64,000 nt of DNA from Nostocales cyanobacterium LEGE 11386 (GTDB taxonomy: Bacteria > Cyanobacteriota > Cyanobacteriia > Cyanobacteriales > Nostocaceae): contig JADEXK010000020.1 in NCBI GenBank assembly GCA_015207155.1, positions 1-64,000 on the forward strand, written 5' to 3'. Shown piece after piece: positions 43,670 through 52,376 of the stretch. Made by a program: the position numbers and the translations under genes. Below the pieces are notes generated by a model, which saw only the letters and a list, made by a program, of their open reading frames with translations, was not told where the DNA came from and ran no database searches. Within the stretch, counting starts at the first letter, position 1. The number at the start of each line of letters is the position of its first letter.

Positions 43670-44692
43670 ATGTCAGGCATAAGCCCATTTTCCATTCCCA
43701 AACAACCTCCAGTCATTCTGGTGGCTGATGATGACAAAACCATCCGAGTACTGTTGCGTGAAGCTATGGAACACGAAGGCTATCGAGTTGTCGAGGTCAG
43801 TGATGGTAAGCAGTGTTTAGATGCTTATGAAACCGTCAAACCAGATATAGTCTTACTAGATGCCATGATGCCTGTAATGGATGGCTTCACTTGCTGTAAG
43901 CAGTTGCTGCAAATTGCCAGAAATAATTTGATGTCAGCACTTGCTAGTCTTGATACTGAATCTGCTTTGGGTAATACTGTGATTTCCAAGATATGGGAGC
44001 GCACTCCCATATTGATGATTACAAGCTTGAATGATGAAGAGTCAGTAGATCGGGCTTTTGATGCAGGGGCCACAGATTACGTCACTAAGCCAATTCATTG
44101 GGCGGTATTACGCCAGCGATTACGAAGATTACTGCAACAAGCACAAGTATATAAACAGTTAGAGGCGGCAAACTTAGCTTTGCAGCATCTCGCCAACGTA
44201 GATGGGTTAACTGGGCTAGCTAATCGTCGCCGCTTTGACGATTATTTAAATACACAGTGGATTAATTTAGCACAGGAGCAATCTCCTCTATCGCTGATTT
44301 TGTGTGATATTGATTTTTTTAAATTTTATAATGACCACTATGGTCACCCAGCCGGGGATCTTTGCATCCGCAAGGTAGGTACGGTTTTAAGCCATAAAGC
44401 ACAAAAAAGTCAAGATTTAGTAGCACGTTATGGTGGTGAAGAATTTGCTGTAATTATGCCACATACCCATGCTTCTGGTGCATTTCATGTTGCCTCAGCC
44501 ATGCAAGCTGGAGTCAGGAGTTTGCAAATTGTTCATAAAGGGTCTGCCGTTAGTCAGTATGTCACTATGAGTATGGGAGTAGCGACTATTATCCCCACCT
44601 GGGAATCCTCCCCTTCTGATTTGATTGTGGCGGCAGATCAAGCACTTTACCAGGCAAAAGAACAAGGGCGCAATCGTATCATCCTCAAGTGA
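43670..44692 (+). CDS. REC-GGDEF response regulator (diguanylate cyclase)
   Basis: 340 residues from ATG 43670; a TTG at 43628 is in frame but lacks a site. The receiver domain (about 15-145) has ILVADDDKTIR, Asp64 in PDIVLLDAMMPVMDGFT and TDYVTKPIHW. A ~30-residue insertion (about 79-111, NNLMSALASLDTESALGNTV) separates the phosphorylation site from strand 4. The GGDEF domain (about 175-340) has LTGLANRRRFDDYL, SLILCDIDFFKFYNDHYGHP and the active site RYGGEEF (about 252-258). The upstream position of the inhibitory RxxD site reads KSQD, so product inhibition may be absent. It should make cyclic di-GMP on phosphorylation. It converges with sasA. Confidence 0.93.
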   Translation: MSGISPFSIPKQPPVILVADDDKTIRVLLREAMEHEGYRVVEVSDGKQCLDAYETVKPDIVLLDAMMPVMDGFTCCKQLLQIARNNLMSALASLDTESALGNTVISKIWERTPILMITSLNDEESVDRAFDAGATDYVTKPIHWAVLRQRLRRLLQQAQVYKQLEAANLALQHLANVDGLTGLANRRRFDDYLNTQWINLAQEQSPLSLILCDIDFFKFYNDHYGHPAGDLCIRKVGTVLSHKAQKSQDLVARYGGEEFAVIMPHTHASGAFHVASAMQAGVRSLQIVHKGSAVSQYVTMSMGVATIIPTWESSPSDLIVAADQALYQAKEQGRNRIILK

Positions 44693-44751
44693 TTGCTACT
44701 CAAAGTGCTGAGTGATTTATTTTCCCCAATGCCCAATGCCCTATTCCCCAC

Positions 44752-45936
44752 CTAAGATGGATACACTGGCAACGTGAAATGGAACCACGCACCGTTATTG
44801 GGGGCAGAATCTACCCAAATTTGACCGTAATGCGCTCGAATAATGCGTTGGCATAAACAAAGACCAATGCCGTAACCATCTATACCTTCATCGCGTTGGA
44901 GTCGGAAGTGGTTTTCAAAAATGCGATCGCGGTTTTCTATCGGAATACCAGGTCCAGTATCACCAATACTGAATTGCACTTTTTGGGTAGTGCGGTGCAA
45001 TCCGGCAATGCTAATTTTGCCACCTTCTGGTGTGTATTTTATGGCATTATCCAACAGATTGGTCAGCACTTGGCGTAAACGTTCTGGGTCAGCATATACA
45101 TTTGGTAAATCTTTAGGAATATCCGTTTCAATTTGTTGGGATTTGGCAATGTAGCGATCGCGTAATTCTTCCAACACGTCCAAGCAAAGTTTACCAATTT
45201 CCAATTTTTGCGGTGTGATGGGCAGTTCTGTATCGTTTCCCCGGCCTACCTGCAAAAGATCAGCGATCATGCGGTCAATTATCTTTGTTTGACTGCGGGC
45301 TTGTTTGAGTAAATGCGCTGCCATCCCTGGTTTGAGTCGCTGAAATTCACCAGTTTCTATATTGTAGTTAGATTGTAAAGTTTCTATGGCGATCGCCGCA
45401 GCTGTTAAGGGATTGCGGAGGTCATGTGCCAGCATGGCTATTACCCTATCTTTAAATTGTAATTGCTCCTGAAGTCTATCTTTTTCTTGTTTTAAGCGAA
45501 AAATTTCATCTGAGAGTTTGATTAGTTCAGCAGACACAGCCACGGAACGAATTGTTGATTTGGGTGATGATACCCGATTATCATCTATCTTTTCTTGCAA
45601 GTCTTCTTGCAATTTTAAGTAAGCGTCTACAGCCGTTTGCCAGCGAGGCCACCAGTTTTTCAATTGGGCGATGATATTACTCCCAGCGATAATCTGCCTG
45701 GGTTCTGGGTGGATTTTAATTAAAGCTGGGGTGGCTACTAATTTAAAATGTTCCGCTAAGTAAGGTTGTTGCCCGACATCGATAATTTGAAGTTCAAAGT
45801 TATACTCAGCCTGCAATTCTTTTAAGTAAGCACGGATGCGCTGCACCTGTTGTCGGGACTTCGGTCGTCCATCAACAAATAGCAACAGTTGGAGTGGAGC
45901 CTCAGAATAAATCGGCTGATCCTGGGAAACTTGCAT
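44752..45936 (-). CDS. sasA: SasA-type adaptive-response histidine kinase
   Basis: 394 residues from ATG 45936; a TTG at 45963 is in frame. The N-terminal KaiB-like thioredoxin fold (about 12-105) reads [40 protein letters not shown] and [20 protein letters not shown] coiled linker leads to the H-box with His171 ([20 protein letters not shown]). The ATPase domain has [40 protein letters not shown] and [18 protein letters not shown]. SasA binds KaiC and passes clock phase to RpaA. No kai genes are in the window. Convergent with the REC-GGDEF gene; its usual regulator partner is elsewhere. Confidence 0.93.
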   Translation of the reverse strand: MQVSQDQPIYSEAPLQLLLFVDGRPKSRQQVQRIRAYLKELQAEYNFELQIIDVGQQPYLAEHFKLVATPALIKIHPEPRQIIAGSNIIAQLKNWWPRWQTAVDAYLKLQEDLQEKIDDNRVSSPKSTIRSVAVSAELIKLSDEIFRLKQEKDRLQEQLQFKDRVIAMLAHDLRNPLTAAAIAIETLQSNYNIETGEFQRLKPGMAAHLLKQARSQTKIIDRMIADLLQVGRGNDTELPITPQKLEIGKLCLDVLEELRDRYIAKSQQIETDIPKDLPNVYADPERLRQVLTNLLDNAIKYTPEGGKISIAGLHRTTQKVQFSIGDTGPGIPIENRDRIFENHFRLQRDEGIDGYGIGLCLCQRIIRAHYGQIWVDSAPNNGAWFHFTLPVYPS

Positions 45937-46085
45937 GTAATCGTGTTTCAGCACTGGTAACAACCTAGCGACGCTTCGCTTTACAGAAAGTAGAATGGAC
46001 TAACGGTTGTCGATGGTCGTTGTTTTTCTTCAATTTAATATCTATTTTAGATTTTTCATACTCCTATCTGATCGGTGTTTTTGAC

Positions 46086-47606
46086 ATGAGATATATCTTT
46101 TTTAGCCTTTTGCTGCCTTTTTCTGTGGTTTCTGCTCCCGGAACTGCTCTATCTGCTGAATATCAGTCTCCATCTGCCCTAAATCAAAATCTTACATCAA
46201 AGCCAACAGATGAAAAATTTTATACTGAGGCTGGACGACTAGTGCAGCAACAGATAAATTTAATTGCTCGGATTGAGCAAGCACTGATTGAGCCTGATGC
46301 TAATCGAATGCGAGCTGTGGGAGGGCAATTAACATCTCAAGTCAAGATAGTAGAAGGTTTTCTGCACCGTCAGCACAAAAACTCTAAAACTTTGTGTAGC
46401 TCTAGAGCGGATTTATCGAGAAATCTTTCCCCCTTACCTGACCAGTTAACCGAAGCCCAAGCTCAAATTTACTGCTCTTTGGATGCTTCTAGCCAGGAAT
46501 TATTAAAATTGGCGCCCATGCTAGATCGGCTGTTATCCCGACGGGGTGAATTAGCCTTAATCAGACAACTACCCCTAGTCACAGGTGAACGCCAATCAGA
46601 TCCTGTACTTTCTCTTGCACCAATGCAGTATCCCCATCTTGAAAAGTTAGCGACACCTTTCTCTACATGGGAACCACATTTACCGAATGACAATTTAGGA
46701 ACACAAGCACCGTCTTCAGATTTATTATCCCTACCCGTACAAGTAATTGGTAGGACTGCGAAAACAGCCATAGCCAATTATGTACCGCCTCGACAACCTG
46801 CGATCGCCGCGCCTGAAGCATCACTTATTACTTTAGCAACAGCCAAGCAAATTTTGACAGCAACACGAGCTGCATTTCCCCCAGAAATCCACTTTACAGA
46901 TCCTTGGGAAAATGCGGCGATACTCGAGCGCTTTGCTTACGACATCGACCCCCAAGAACCGCAAACTTACGCCAAGTTTCTGAAATTGCCTCGAACTGGT
47001 ATTTTTCGTGTATTACAGTCTTCAGTTTACCAACGTCCACTGAATACACTGAGAAATCGTTTGCAACCCAGTGTGAGCGATCGCTATCCTTTCCCATTTT
47101 TGGGTGATGCTAAGGAGGGATTTAATCCTAGTTTAGCACTTCAGGTGATAGGAAAAAGCTTTCAGTTGGTGGATCAAGGGGTGGATTACAGTTTCATGGT
47201 GGATGTGGGTGATGTACCCCTTGAGCAGTTGGATGAGAGATTGCAAGCTGTAGCATCGCCAACGCGAGAATTTTTACTAAACTACAGACCGCCCCAACAG
47301 TTAGATGCTTTACAAATAGAAAAACGGCGGTTCTTGACTGGCAAAGGCCAGAACTGGAACCAAAGTCAAGTGATTTTAGCGAATGCTAAAGCCGAATTAA
47401 ACCATACTTATATAGTGCGATCGCTGCAATTTCAACTACCAGAAAATGTCGTCAGTGGTCAACCTATTTCTGTAAACCAGCCACAACAGATACACAGCAG
47501 CGATATTCTCCTAGCCTTCCGGCCAGTTCGCCGCCGTTCTGATGGTAGTTACACAGTGCTTTGGCGAGTTTTAAATCAGTTACCCGCACCGCAAATCGAA
47601 GATTAA
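46086..47606 (+). CDS. Exported protein of unknown function
   Basis: 506 residues from ATG 46086; the frame extends to a TTG at 46020. A signal peptide is likely (MRYIFFSLLLPFSVVSAPGT followed by ALSAEY). The mature part has a helical segment with two Cys (about 104-130: SKTLCSSRADLSRNLSPLPD, AQAQIYCSLDASSQELLKLA) and an Ala/Pro-rich middle. The C-terminal region (QLVDQGVDYSFMVDVGDVPL, VRSLQFQLPENVVSGQPISV, LLAFRPVRRRSDGSYTVLWR) looks like a beta domain. I do not recognise the family. It is divergent from sasA and probably periplasmic or outer-membrane-associated. Confidence 0.8.
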   Translation: MRYIFFSLLLPFSVVSAPGTALSAEYQSPSALNQNLTSKPTDEKFYTEAGRLVQQQINLIARIEQALIEPDANRMRAVGGQLTSQVKIVEGFLHRQHKNSKTLCSSRADLSRNLSPLPDQLTEAQAQIYCSLDASSQELLKLAPMLDRLLSRRGELALIRQLPLVTGERQSDPVLSLAPMQYPHLEKLATPFSTWEPHLPNDNLGTQAPSSDLLSLPVQVIGRTAKTAIANYVPPRQPAIAAPEASLITLATAKQILTATRAAFPPEIHFTDPWENAAILERFAYDIDPQEPQTYAKFLKLPRTGIFRVLQSSVYQRPLNTLRNRLQPSVSDRYPFPFLGDAKEGFNPSLALQVIGKSFQLVDQGVDYSFMVDVGDVPLEQLDERLQAVASPTREFLLNYRPPQQLDALQIEKRRFLTGKGQNWNQSQVILANAKAELNHTYIVRSLQFQLPENVVSGQPISVNQPQQIHSSDILLAFRPVRRRSDGSYTVLWRVLNQLPAPQIED

Positions 47607-47654
47607 TGTTTGTATGTAGTGAGGACTTTATTTTAGTCCTCTTTAGAAGCTAAT

Positions 47655-47768
47655 TTAGCACTGAAACAATTCTGCCAATAATTCACCTTCAGCAACTTTT
47701 GTTACAGAGCCCGTCATAGATATTCTAAAATCATCTAGAACTTGGATCAAAATTTCTCCCCCAGGCAT
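47655..47768 (-). pseudogene. DapF-like C-terminal remnant
   Basis: A 37-codon frame starts with ATG 47768, immediately after the stop of the PHP gene (TAAATG). It encodes MPGGEILIQVLDDFRISMTG and SVTKVAEGELLAEL. The PGG...I..DD...MTG...V.EGE pattern is that of the last ~35 residues of diaminopimelate epimerases. No more of such a gene is found upstream, where the PHP frame is intact. The best reading is a leftover of a former dapF-like gene or of a fusion now truncated. A coupled mini-gene is possible but less likely. Confidence 0.4.
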
Positions 47769-48455
47769 TTACAAACGTTGTAGTATGCTTAAACCATGGG
47801 TATCAGTACCACAGGTATTTAAAAGATGATATTTACTAGCTAGCTGTTGCATCTGTTGTGATTCCAAAGCACTTGGTCTCCAGGGTTTAGGGTTGTTGTA
47901 AGCGTAGAAAGATTCAACGCCATCGATTCCCTGTTCAGCAGCAGCAGGAATTAAGTCAAAATGCGATCGCCTGTAACGAGCTGGATGAGCTAAAACTGCC
48001 AAACCCCCAGCGTCATGTATAGCAGCAATTACATTAGTAGCTTGATATTGTTGGCCTGTGGTAGCTTTTCTTTGTAAATAAGGTTTTATACTCAGGTTTC
48101 CTGGCTCAAAAGCGTAAGCTAAAATGTGAACTTCAATATCCAAAAGATTGGCATTAATTTCCACCCCACTCCAGAGACGAGGAGTGTTTGCACCAGGATT
48201 TTTCCATTGCCAATCTTCTAACCAAATTTGTGCTGCTTCATACCCACCAATATTATGGTGGTCGGTTATGGCTAATCCTTGCAAACCGATAGCGATCGCC
48301 TGTTCCATCAATGTACTTGGTTGCAACTTTCCATCTGAGTGGACAGTGTGCATATGAAAATTGAATAACTTGGGACAGCTTTGTGCATTAATGCTCTGAA
48401 ATATTTGCCTTAACAGTTCGGCGGAAGCAGATGTCCGAGCAAAATTTACTACCAT
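47769..48455 (-). CDS. PHP-domain phosphoesterase
   Basis: 228 residues from ATG 48455, with GAGG just upstream; the open frame is longer (to 48503) without a site. The PHP metal motifs are visible: FNFHMHTVHSDGKLQPSTLM, GLAITDHHNIGGYEAAQIWL, SGVEINANLLDIEVHILAYA, GLAVLAHPARYRRSHFDLIP and LNTCGTDTHG. They supply the His/Asp/Glu ligands of a trinuclear metal site as in the polymerase/histidinol-phosphatase and RNase AM groups. Substrate not known; a nucleotide or oligoribonucleotide phosphate is most likely. Confidence 0.9.
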   Translation of the reverse strand: MVVNFARTSASAELLRQIFQSINAQSCPKLFNFHMHTVHSDGKLQPSTLMEQAIAIGLQGLAITDHHNIGGYEAAQIWLEDWQWKNPGANTPRLWSGVEINANLLDIEVHILAYAFEPGNLSIKPYLQRKATTGQQYQATNVIAAIHDAGGLAVLAHPARYRRSHFDLIPAAAEQGIDGVESFYAYNNPKPWRPSALESQQMQQLASKYHLLNTCGTDTHGLSILQRL

Positions 48456-48782
48456 AACCACCTCTGAACGAAATATGTAATTTTCTATACACAAACACGC
48501 CACACTTATAGATAAGAAAATGCCAGCACTTTAAAAATGTTGGTAGTCATTTTCTCAACTTCATTAGCCAATTTTTTTCAATATGTTAAGACTACCTTAG
48601 CAAATCTCAATGCTTGTGGCCATGAGTATTTCCGATTGCTGTGATAAAGCAAGTAAAATTTTTTTCAAAAATTTATTTAAATACTTAGAAAAATTTTCCC
48701 AAAAGTTATGAATTTTAGTAGATTTAACTACTCTATTAATCTAGAAGTAGTATTGAGTTCCGTGTATAAATAATTTTCGCAA
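48456..48782. other. AT-rich intergenic region
   Basis: 327 bases between purM and the PHP gene (both leftward). No gene, clear terminator or repeat array seen. A run of AAAATTTTTTTC-like sequence lies near 48655-48665. Confidence 0.4.
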
Positions 48783-49808
48783 TTACGGTAATCCTTCCAA
48801 GGTACCCGAACCAGTAATGACTTCACCAATTGCAAAAGCAGGAATATCCTGTGATTTAAAAAAGGTAATTGTTTGTTCTGCTTGATTAGGTGGTACCAAC
48901 AACACAAATCCAATCCCCATATTGAAGGTATTATACATTGCTTTGGTACTCACTGAACCAGCCTCAGCTAACCACTGAAATAGAGGAGGAATAGTCCAAC
49001 TATTAGGGTTAATTTTGATTGCTTGACCTTGACCCAAGCATCTGGGTAAATTTTCTGGTAAACCGCCGCCTGTAATATGAGCCATACCGTGAATTTCTAA
49101 CCCGGCTTGACGAGATGCTAGAACAGGTTTGACATAAATTTGTGTAGGTTTGAGGAAAGCTGCGCCGATAGTTTCACCACCTAATAATTCTGGGCTTTCA
49201 TCCCAAGAAAAGCCACCATCAGCCACAATTTTCCGCACTAAACTTAAGCCATTACTGTGGACACCAGCGCTAGCAAGTGAGATCGCTACATCCCCAATTT
49301 GTACCTGGGAACTATCCAGCATCTGGCTTTTTTCCACAATTCCCACACAAAACCCAGCTAAGTCATACTCACCCACTTGGTAGAAACCAGGCATTTCTGC
49401 TGTTTCTCCTCCTAATAAGGCACAACCTGCCAGCCTACAACCAGAAGCTATACCCGCTACCACTTGAGTCAATTGCTCTGGTTCTAACTTACCCGTGGCT
49501 ACATAATCCAAAAAGAATAGCGGTTCTGCGCCTGATGTCAGCACATCATTAACGCACATGGCAACTAAATCAATGCCAACAGTGTCATGGCGGTTGAGAA
49601 TTTGGGCGATTTTCAACTTTGTCCCCACACCATCTGTGCCAGAAACCAACACTGGTTCCTGAAAACCCCCTGGTAGTTGGAAGCAACCACCAAAACCACC
49701 TAGTCCACCAATTACTTCAGGTCTAAAGGTGCTGTGAACCAAATTGCGAATTTGATCTACAAAGGCTCGACCAGCCTCAACATCAACCCCTGCATCCCGA
49801 TAATCCAT
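48783..49808 (-). CDS. purM: Phosphoribosylformylglycinamidine cyclo-ligase PurM
   Basis: 341 residues from ATG 49808. A GTG at 49820 has AAGGG about 10 bases upstream and may be the true start (four more residues). PurM motifs: [95 protein letters not shown] and [20 protein letters not shown]. It closes the imidazole ring to form AIR in purine synthesis with ATP. The following small conserved protein gene is divergent only in the sense of a short gap; it is on the same strand upstream. Confidence 0.96.
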   Translation of the reverse strand: MDYRDAGVDVEAGRAFVDQIRNLVHSTFRPEVIGGLGGFGGCFQLPGGFQEPVLVSGTDGVGTKLKIAQILNRHDTVGIDLVAMCVNDVLTSGAEPLFFLDYVATGKLEPEQLTQVVAGIASGCRLAGCALLGGETAEMPGFYQVGEYDLAGFCVGIVEKSQMLDSSQVQIGDVAISLASAGVHSNGLSLVRKIVADGGFSWDESPELLGGETIGAAFLKPTQIYVKPVLASRQAGLEIHGMAHITGGGLPENLPRCLGQGQAIKINPNSWTIPPLFQWLAEAGSVSTKAMYNTFNMGIGFVLLVPPNQAEQTITFFKSQDIPAFAIGEVITGSGTLEGLP

Positions 49809-49881
49809 TCCTGACTGCACCGTTATCAATCCCTTACCAACTTAGGCTATCATCTCAACAGTGTCAGTTGTTAGTTGATGA

Positions 49882-50088
49882 TCAAAATACTTGGTTTTCA
49901 ATCCCCCGCCACCATTCACCCAAGTTCATCAAGTCTTCGTGTATGTCTGCTAATTCATTGGCGTAGGCATCTTCGGAAATACTAGCTTGGCGTTCTTGTA
50001 ATTTCTTGAGACGCAGCTGCACCAATAGCCAAGGTTTGGCAATGCTATTTGTTGATTCTAAGTATTTTGCTAGTTCTATACTGTTCAT
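49882..50088 (-). CDS. Small conserved cyanobacterial protein
   Basis: 68 residues from ATG 50088: NSIELAKYLESTNSIAKPWL, LVQLRLKKLQERQASISEDA, YANELADIHEDLMNLGEWWR and GIENQVF. Mostly helical with no signal or membrane segment. The open frame extends to 50199, but that part is the translated heptamer repeat (including LPFGFAQGKR), not protein. It lies 74 bases upstream of the purM start on the same strand, so could be cotranscribed. Family not recognised with certainty. Confidence 0.75.
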   Translation of the reverse strand: MNSIELAKYLESTNSIAKPWLLVQLRLKKLQERQASISEDAYANELADIHEDLMNLGEWWRGIENQVF

Positions 50089-50095
50089 ATTTTTC

Positions 50096-50164
50096 AAGTG
50101 CTGAGTGCTGTGCTTTTCTAAGTGCTGAGTGCGCTTGCCCTGAGCGAAGCCGAAGGGGAGTGCT
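50096..50164. repeat. GTGCTGA array with embedded CTTGCCCTGAGCGAAG module
   Basis: AAGTGCTGAGTGCTG copies flank CGCTTGCCCTGAGCGAAGCC and GAAGGGGAGTGCTGAG. This is the inverted counterpart of the modules near 29209 and 37628. It forms the leader region of the 68-residue gene. Confidence 0.88.
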
Positions 50165-50235
50165 GAGTAAGAATAGTAGCCTCTCTTTTTAAGATACATG
50201 AGACAGTTGGGAAGGGCGCAATATGTTGAATTAAT

Positions 50236-50265
50236 TAAAAACAGCCACGATTTATATCGTGACTG
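50236..50265 (-). terminator. Rho-independent-type terminator of sodB
   Basis: On the minus strand AGTCACGAT, loop ATAA, ATCGTGGCT form a 9-base stem with one G-U pair, followed by GTTTTT. It lies about 90 bases behind the sodB stop. Confidence 0.75.
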
Positions 50266-50352
50266 CTGGTAATATTTGTAAATTAACTGATTGTTTTTGC
50301 TTTACAAAGCTAGCAAAGCCACTATCTCATTTAGTAAAAAAATGACAGCTAG

Positions 50353-50955
50353 TTAGGCTTTGGCGTAATTTTCAGCAGCAAATTCCCAGTTTACCAACTG
50401 GTCTAAGAAGTTCTTGATGAACGCCGGACGGGCATTTCTATGGTCAATGTAGTAGGCGTGTTCCCAAACGTCTAAAGTTAGGAGTGCCTTTTTACCATGA
50501 GCTAGGGGGTTCTCGGCATTCGGTGTCTTCATCACCTTCAGGGTACCACCATCATCAATTAGCCAAGCCCAACCACTGCCAAATTGAGTTGCAGCCGCAC
50601 TAGAAAATTCTTCTTTGAATTTGTCGAAGCTACCAAAATCTTGATCAATCTTGGCGGCGAGTTCTCCGGTGGGTGTGCCACCGCCTGCTGGCTTCAAGGA
50701 ATTCCAGAAAAAGGTGTGATTCCAAACTTGGGCAGCATTATTGAAGATTCCTGCCTTAGAGGAGTCTTTAAAGGAAACTTGGATGACATCTTCCAGAGAC
50801 TTTTCAGCAAGTTCCGTACCGTCAGTGAGCTTGTTTAGGTTATCTACATAAGCCTTGTGATGCTTGCCATAGTGATACTCGAAGGTTTCGCCTTTCATGC
50901 CATAAGGCTCTAGAGCATTAAAGTCGAAAGGTAGGGGGGGCTGTACAAATGCCAT
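50353..50955 (-). CDS. sodB: Iron superoxide dismutase SodB
   Basis: 200 residues, usual length. Metal ligands: His in [15 protein letters not shown] (about 27) and in [16 protein letters not shown] (about 80), Asp and His in [20 protein letters not shown] (about 163-167). The Fe-type markers [10 protein letters not shown] and [11 protein letters not shown] (Gln before FGSGW) are both present. No signal peptide, so cytosolic. It converts superoxide to peroxide and oxygen. It lies 330 bases downstream of the Mn-type sodA on the same strand, with its own terminator. In many Nostoc-type genomes the two SODs are not neighbours. Confidence 0.96.
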   Translation of the reverse strand: MAFVQPPLPFDFNALEPYGMKGETFEYHYGKHHKAYVDNLNKLTDGTELAEKSLEDVIQVSFKDSSKAGIFNNAAQVWNHTFFWNSLKPAGGGTPTGELAAKIDQDFGSFDKFKEEFSSAAATQFGSGWAWLIDDGGTLKVMKTPNAENPLAHGKKALLTLDVWEHAYYIDHRNARPAFIKNFLDQLVNWEFAAENYAKA

Positions 50956-51285
50956 TTTGTGAAATCCTCTCTTTACTGTTTTCTAGTTTAAAGCTGTTGC
51001 AGCAGCTTAGGAAATTACAGGTTTTGTGCGTATCAGTTTTATACCCTTTAATTTCGGATATAAAACTTAACATCGTTATTTTACTACCAAAGTGAGGATT
51101 AAGACAAAATACCCTTGTAATCAACCAAATCCCTGGGAATTTGTGATGATAAATAAACACTGCTAATAGCTTATGGCTAATGCCTCATAGCAAGAATCCA
51201 AGTAGCAATTAGCAGATATAGCCAAAAATTTCCATACTGCACTGCTTGATTGACTATGTTTCTATTTTTATTTCCGCCCATCTAT
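50956..51285. other. Intergenic region between sodA and sodB
   Basis: 330 bases without a gene. It should carry the sodB promoter and any Fur-type or redox site; none could be placed with confidence. The stretch just before sodB contains AGAGAGGATTTCACAAA-like leader sequence on the minus strand, giving a plausible ribosome binding site (GAGAGGA). Confidence 0.45.
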
Positions 51286-51900
51286 TCAGTGCATTGACAT
51301 CTGCAATCGTTTGTTAATCTCGTTCCAGTTGACGACGTTCCACCACTGTTTGAGATATTCGGCACGACGGTTTTGGTATTTGAGATAATAGGCATGTTCC
51401 CAAACATCATTACCCATAATTGGGAAGCTACCAGATGTCATCGGACTATCTTGGTTAGGTGTACTAGTAATTTCAAATTTGTTATCAGGAGTGCGAACTA
51501 GCCAAACCCAACCACTACCAAATTGTTTCGTTCCAGCGTCATTAAAGCGCTGTTTAAAGGTTTCTAAATCACCAAAGTTATCATTAATTATCTCAGCGAT
51601 CGCACCTGTTGGTTCACCACCACCATGATGTGTCATAATTTGCCAAAACATTGTGTGGTTAACATGTCCACCGCCGTGGTTACGCACAGTCGTCATGATA
51701 TCTTGTGGCAAACTATTTAGCCCCACAATCAAATCTTCAATATTCTTTGACTGTAGTTCTGGATGTTTCTCCAAGGCTTCATTTACTTTACTTACATAAG
51801 CTTGGTGGTGCTTATCATGATGTAGCCGCATAGTTTCAGCATCAATATACGGCTCTAAGGCATCATAGTTATAAGGCAAAGGGGGAAGTTCAAATGCCAT
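51286..51900 (-). CDS. sodA: Manganese superoxide dismutase SodA
   Basis: 204 residues from ATG 51900 (AGGATTTAACCTT upstream); the open frame reaches 52023 but the extension is not SOD-like. Ligands: His in [16 protein letters not shown], His in [16 protein letters not shown], Asp and His in [20 protein letters not shown]. Mn-type markers are [11 protein letters not shown] and [11 protein letters not shown] with the NPN-like TPNQDSPM. No signal peptide or membrane anchor is visible, unlike the membrane-bound MnSOD known from Anabaena. Likely cytosolic. Confidence 0.95.
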   Translation of the reverse strand: MAFELPPLPYNYDALEPYIDAETMRLHHDKHHQAYVSKVNEALEKHPELQSKNIEDLIVGLNSLPQDIMTTVRNHGGGHVNHTMFWQIMTHHGGGEPTGAIAEIINDNFGDLETFKQRFNDAGTKQFGSGWVWLVRTPDNKFEITSTPNQDSPMTSGSFPIMGNDVWEHAYYLKYQNRRAEYLKQWWNVVNWNEINKRLQMSMH

Positions 51901-52081
51901 AAGGTTAAATCCTAGGATGAGTGCTTCCCACTTTCTAACTAATTCAATAGCTTTAATACCTATATCATTAGTAGTATTAATCAAATAGTTAGCATGATTT
52001 TTATAATGGTGAGTTAGCACCAACTCACCATTATATGTAACTAGAAAATCACATCAAATCGCACTAATTAACGTGAATTCG

Positions 52082-52350
52082 ATGAACCTCACCCCAACCC
52101 TTCTCCGACACGGAGAGGGGCAAAAATATCCCTGGTTTTAAAAAAATCAAGGTTTCAAAGCCTCTCCCCTGCAAGGGGCTACCGTGTACACACAAATCAT
52201 CTGATCCCCCTAAATCCCCCTTTTTAAGGGGGACTTGAAGAAGTTTTCCCCTTTTCAAGGGGGGTTAGGGGCGATCGAAACGCTGTTAGGCAACTTTATA
52301 ATACTTATGTGTACACCGTAGCCTGCAAGGGGAGAGGTTTGCAGAGGGAT
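52082..52350. repeat. Host inverted repeat interrupted by a MITE
   Basis: The outer sequence CTCACCCCAACCCTTCTCCG with GGAGAGGGGCAAAA, and CCTCTCCCCTGCAAGGGG with GGGGAGAGG, form a palindromic repeat common in Nostoc intergenic DNA. The element at 52179-52321 is inserted within it. The gap 51901-52376 contains no gene; a short frame here is repeat sequence. Confidence 0.8.
52179..52321. mobile_element. 143-bp MITE with 11-bp target duplication
   Basis: Terminal inverted repeats: CTACCGTGTACACACAA at the left end and, in reverse complement, CTACGGTGTACACATAA at the right. Both flanks carry CCTGCAAGGGG (52168-52178 and 52322-52332), an 11-base direct repeat that fits a target duplication. The interior is itself a long palindrome (GATCCCCCTAAATCCCCC against GGGGGGTTAGGGGCGATC). 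No coding capacity, so it would need a transposase in trans. Confidence 0.85.
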
Positions 52351-52376
52351 TTTTGATATTTGTCGAACTCACTTAA

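Noticed and set aside
50102..50199. N-terminal extension of the 68-residue protein
   Set aside because: Translated heptamer repeats and the CTTGCCCTGAGCGAAG module.
51901..52023. N-terminal extension of SodA as a membrane anchor
   Set aside because: The residues are polar and not helix-forming in a membrane, and a good site precedes the ATG at 51900.
52064..52258. 64-codon minus-strand frame
   Set aside because: Lies across the MITE and its host palindrome.
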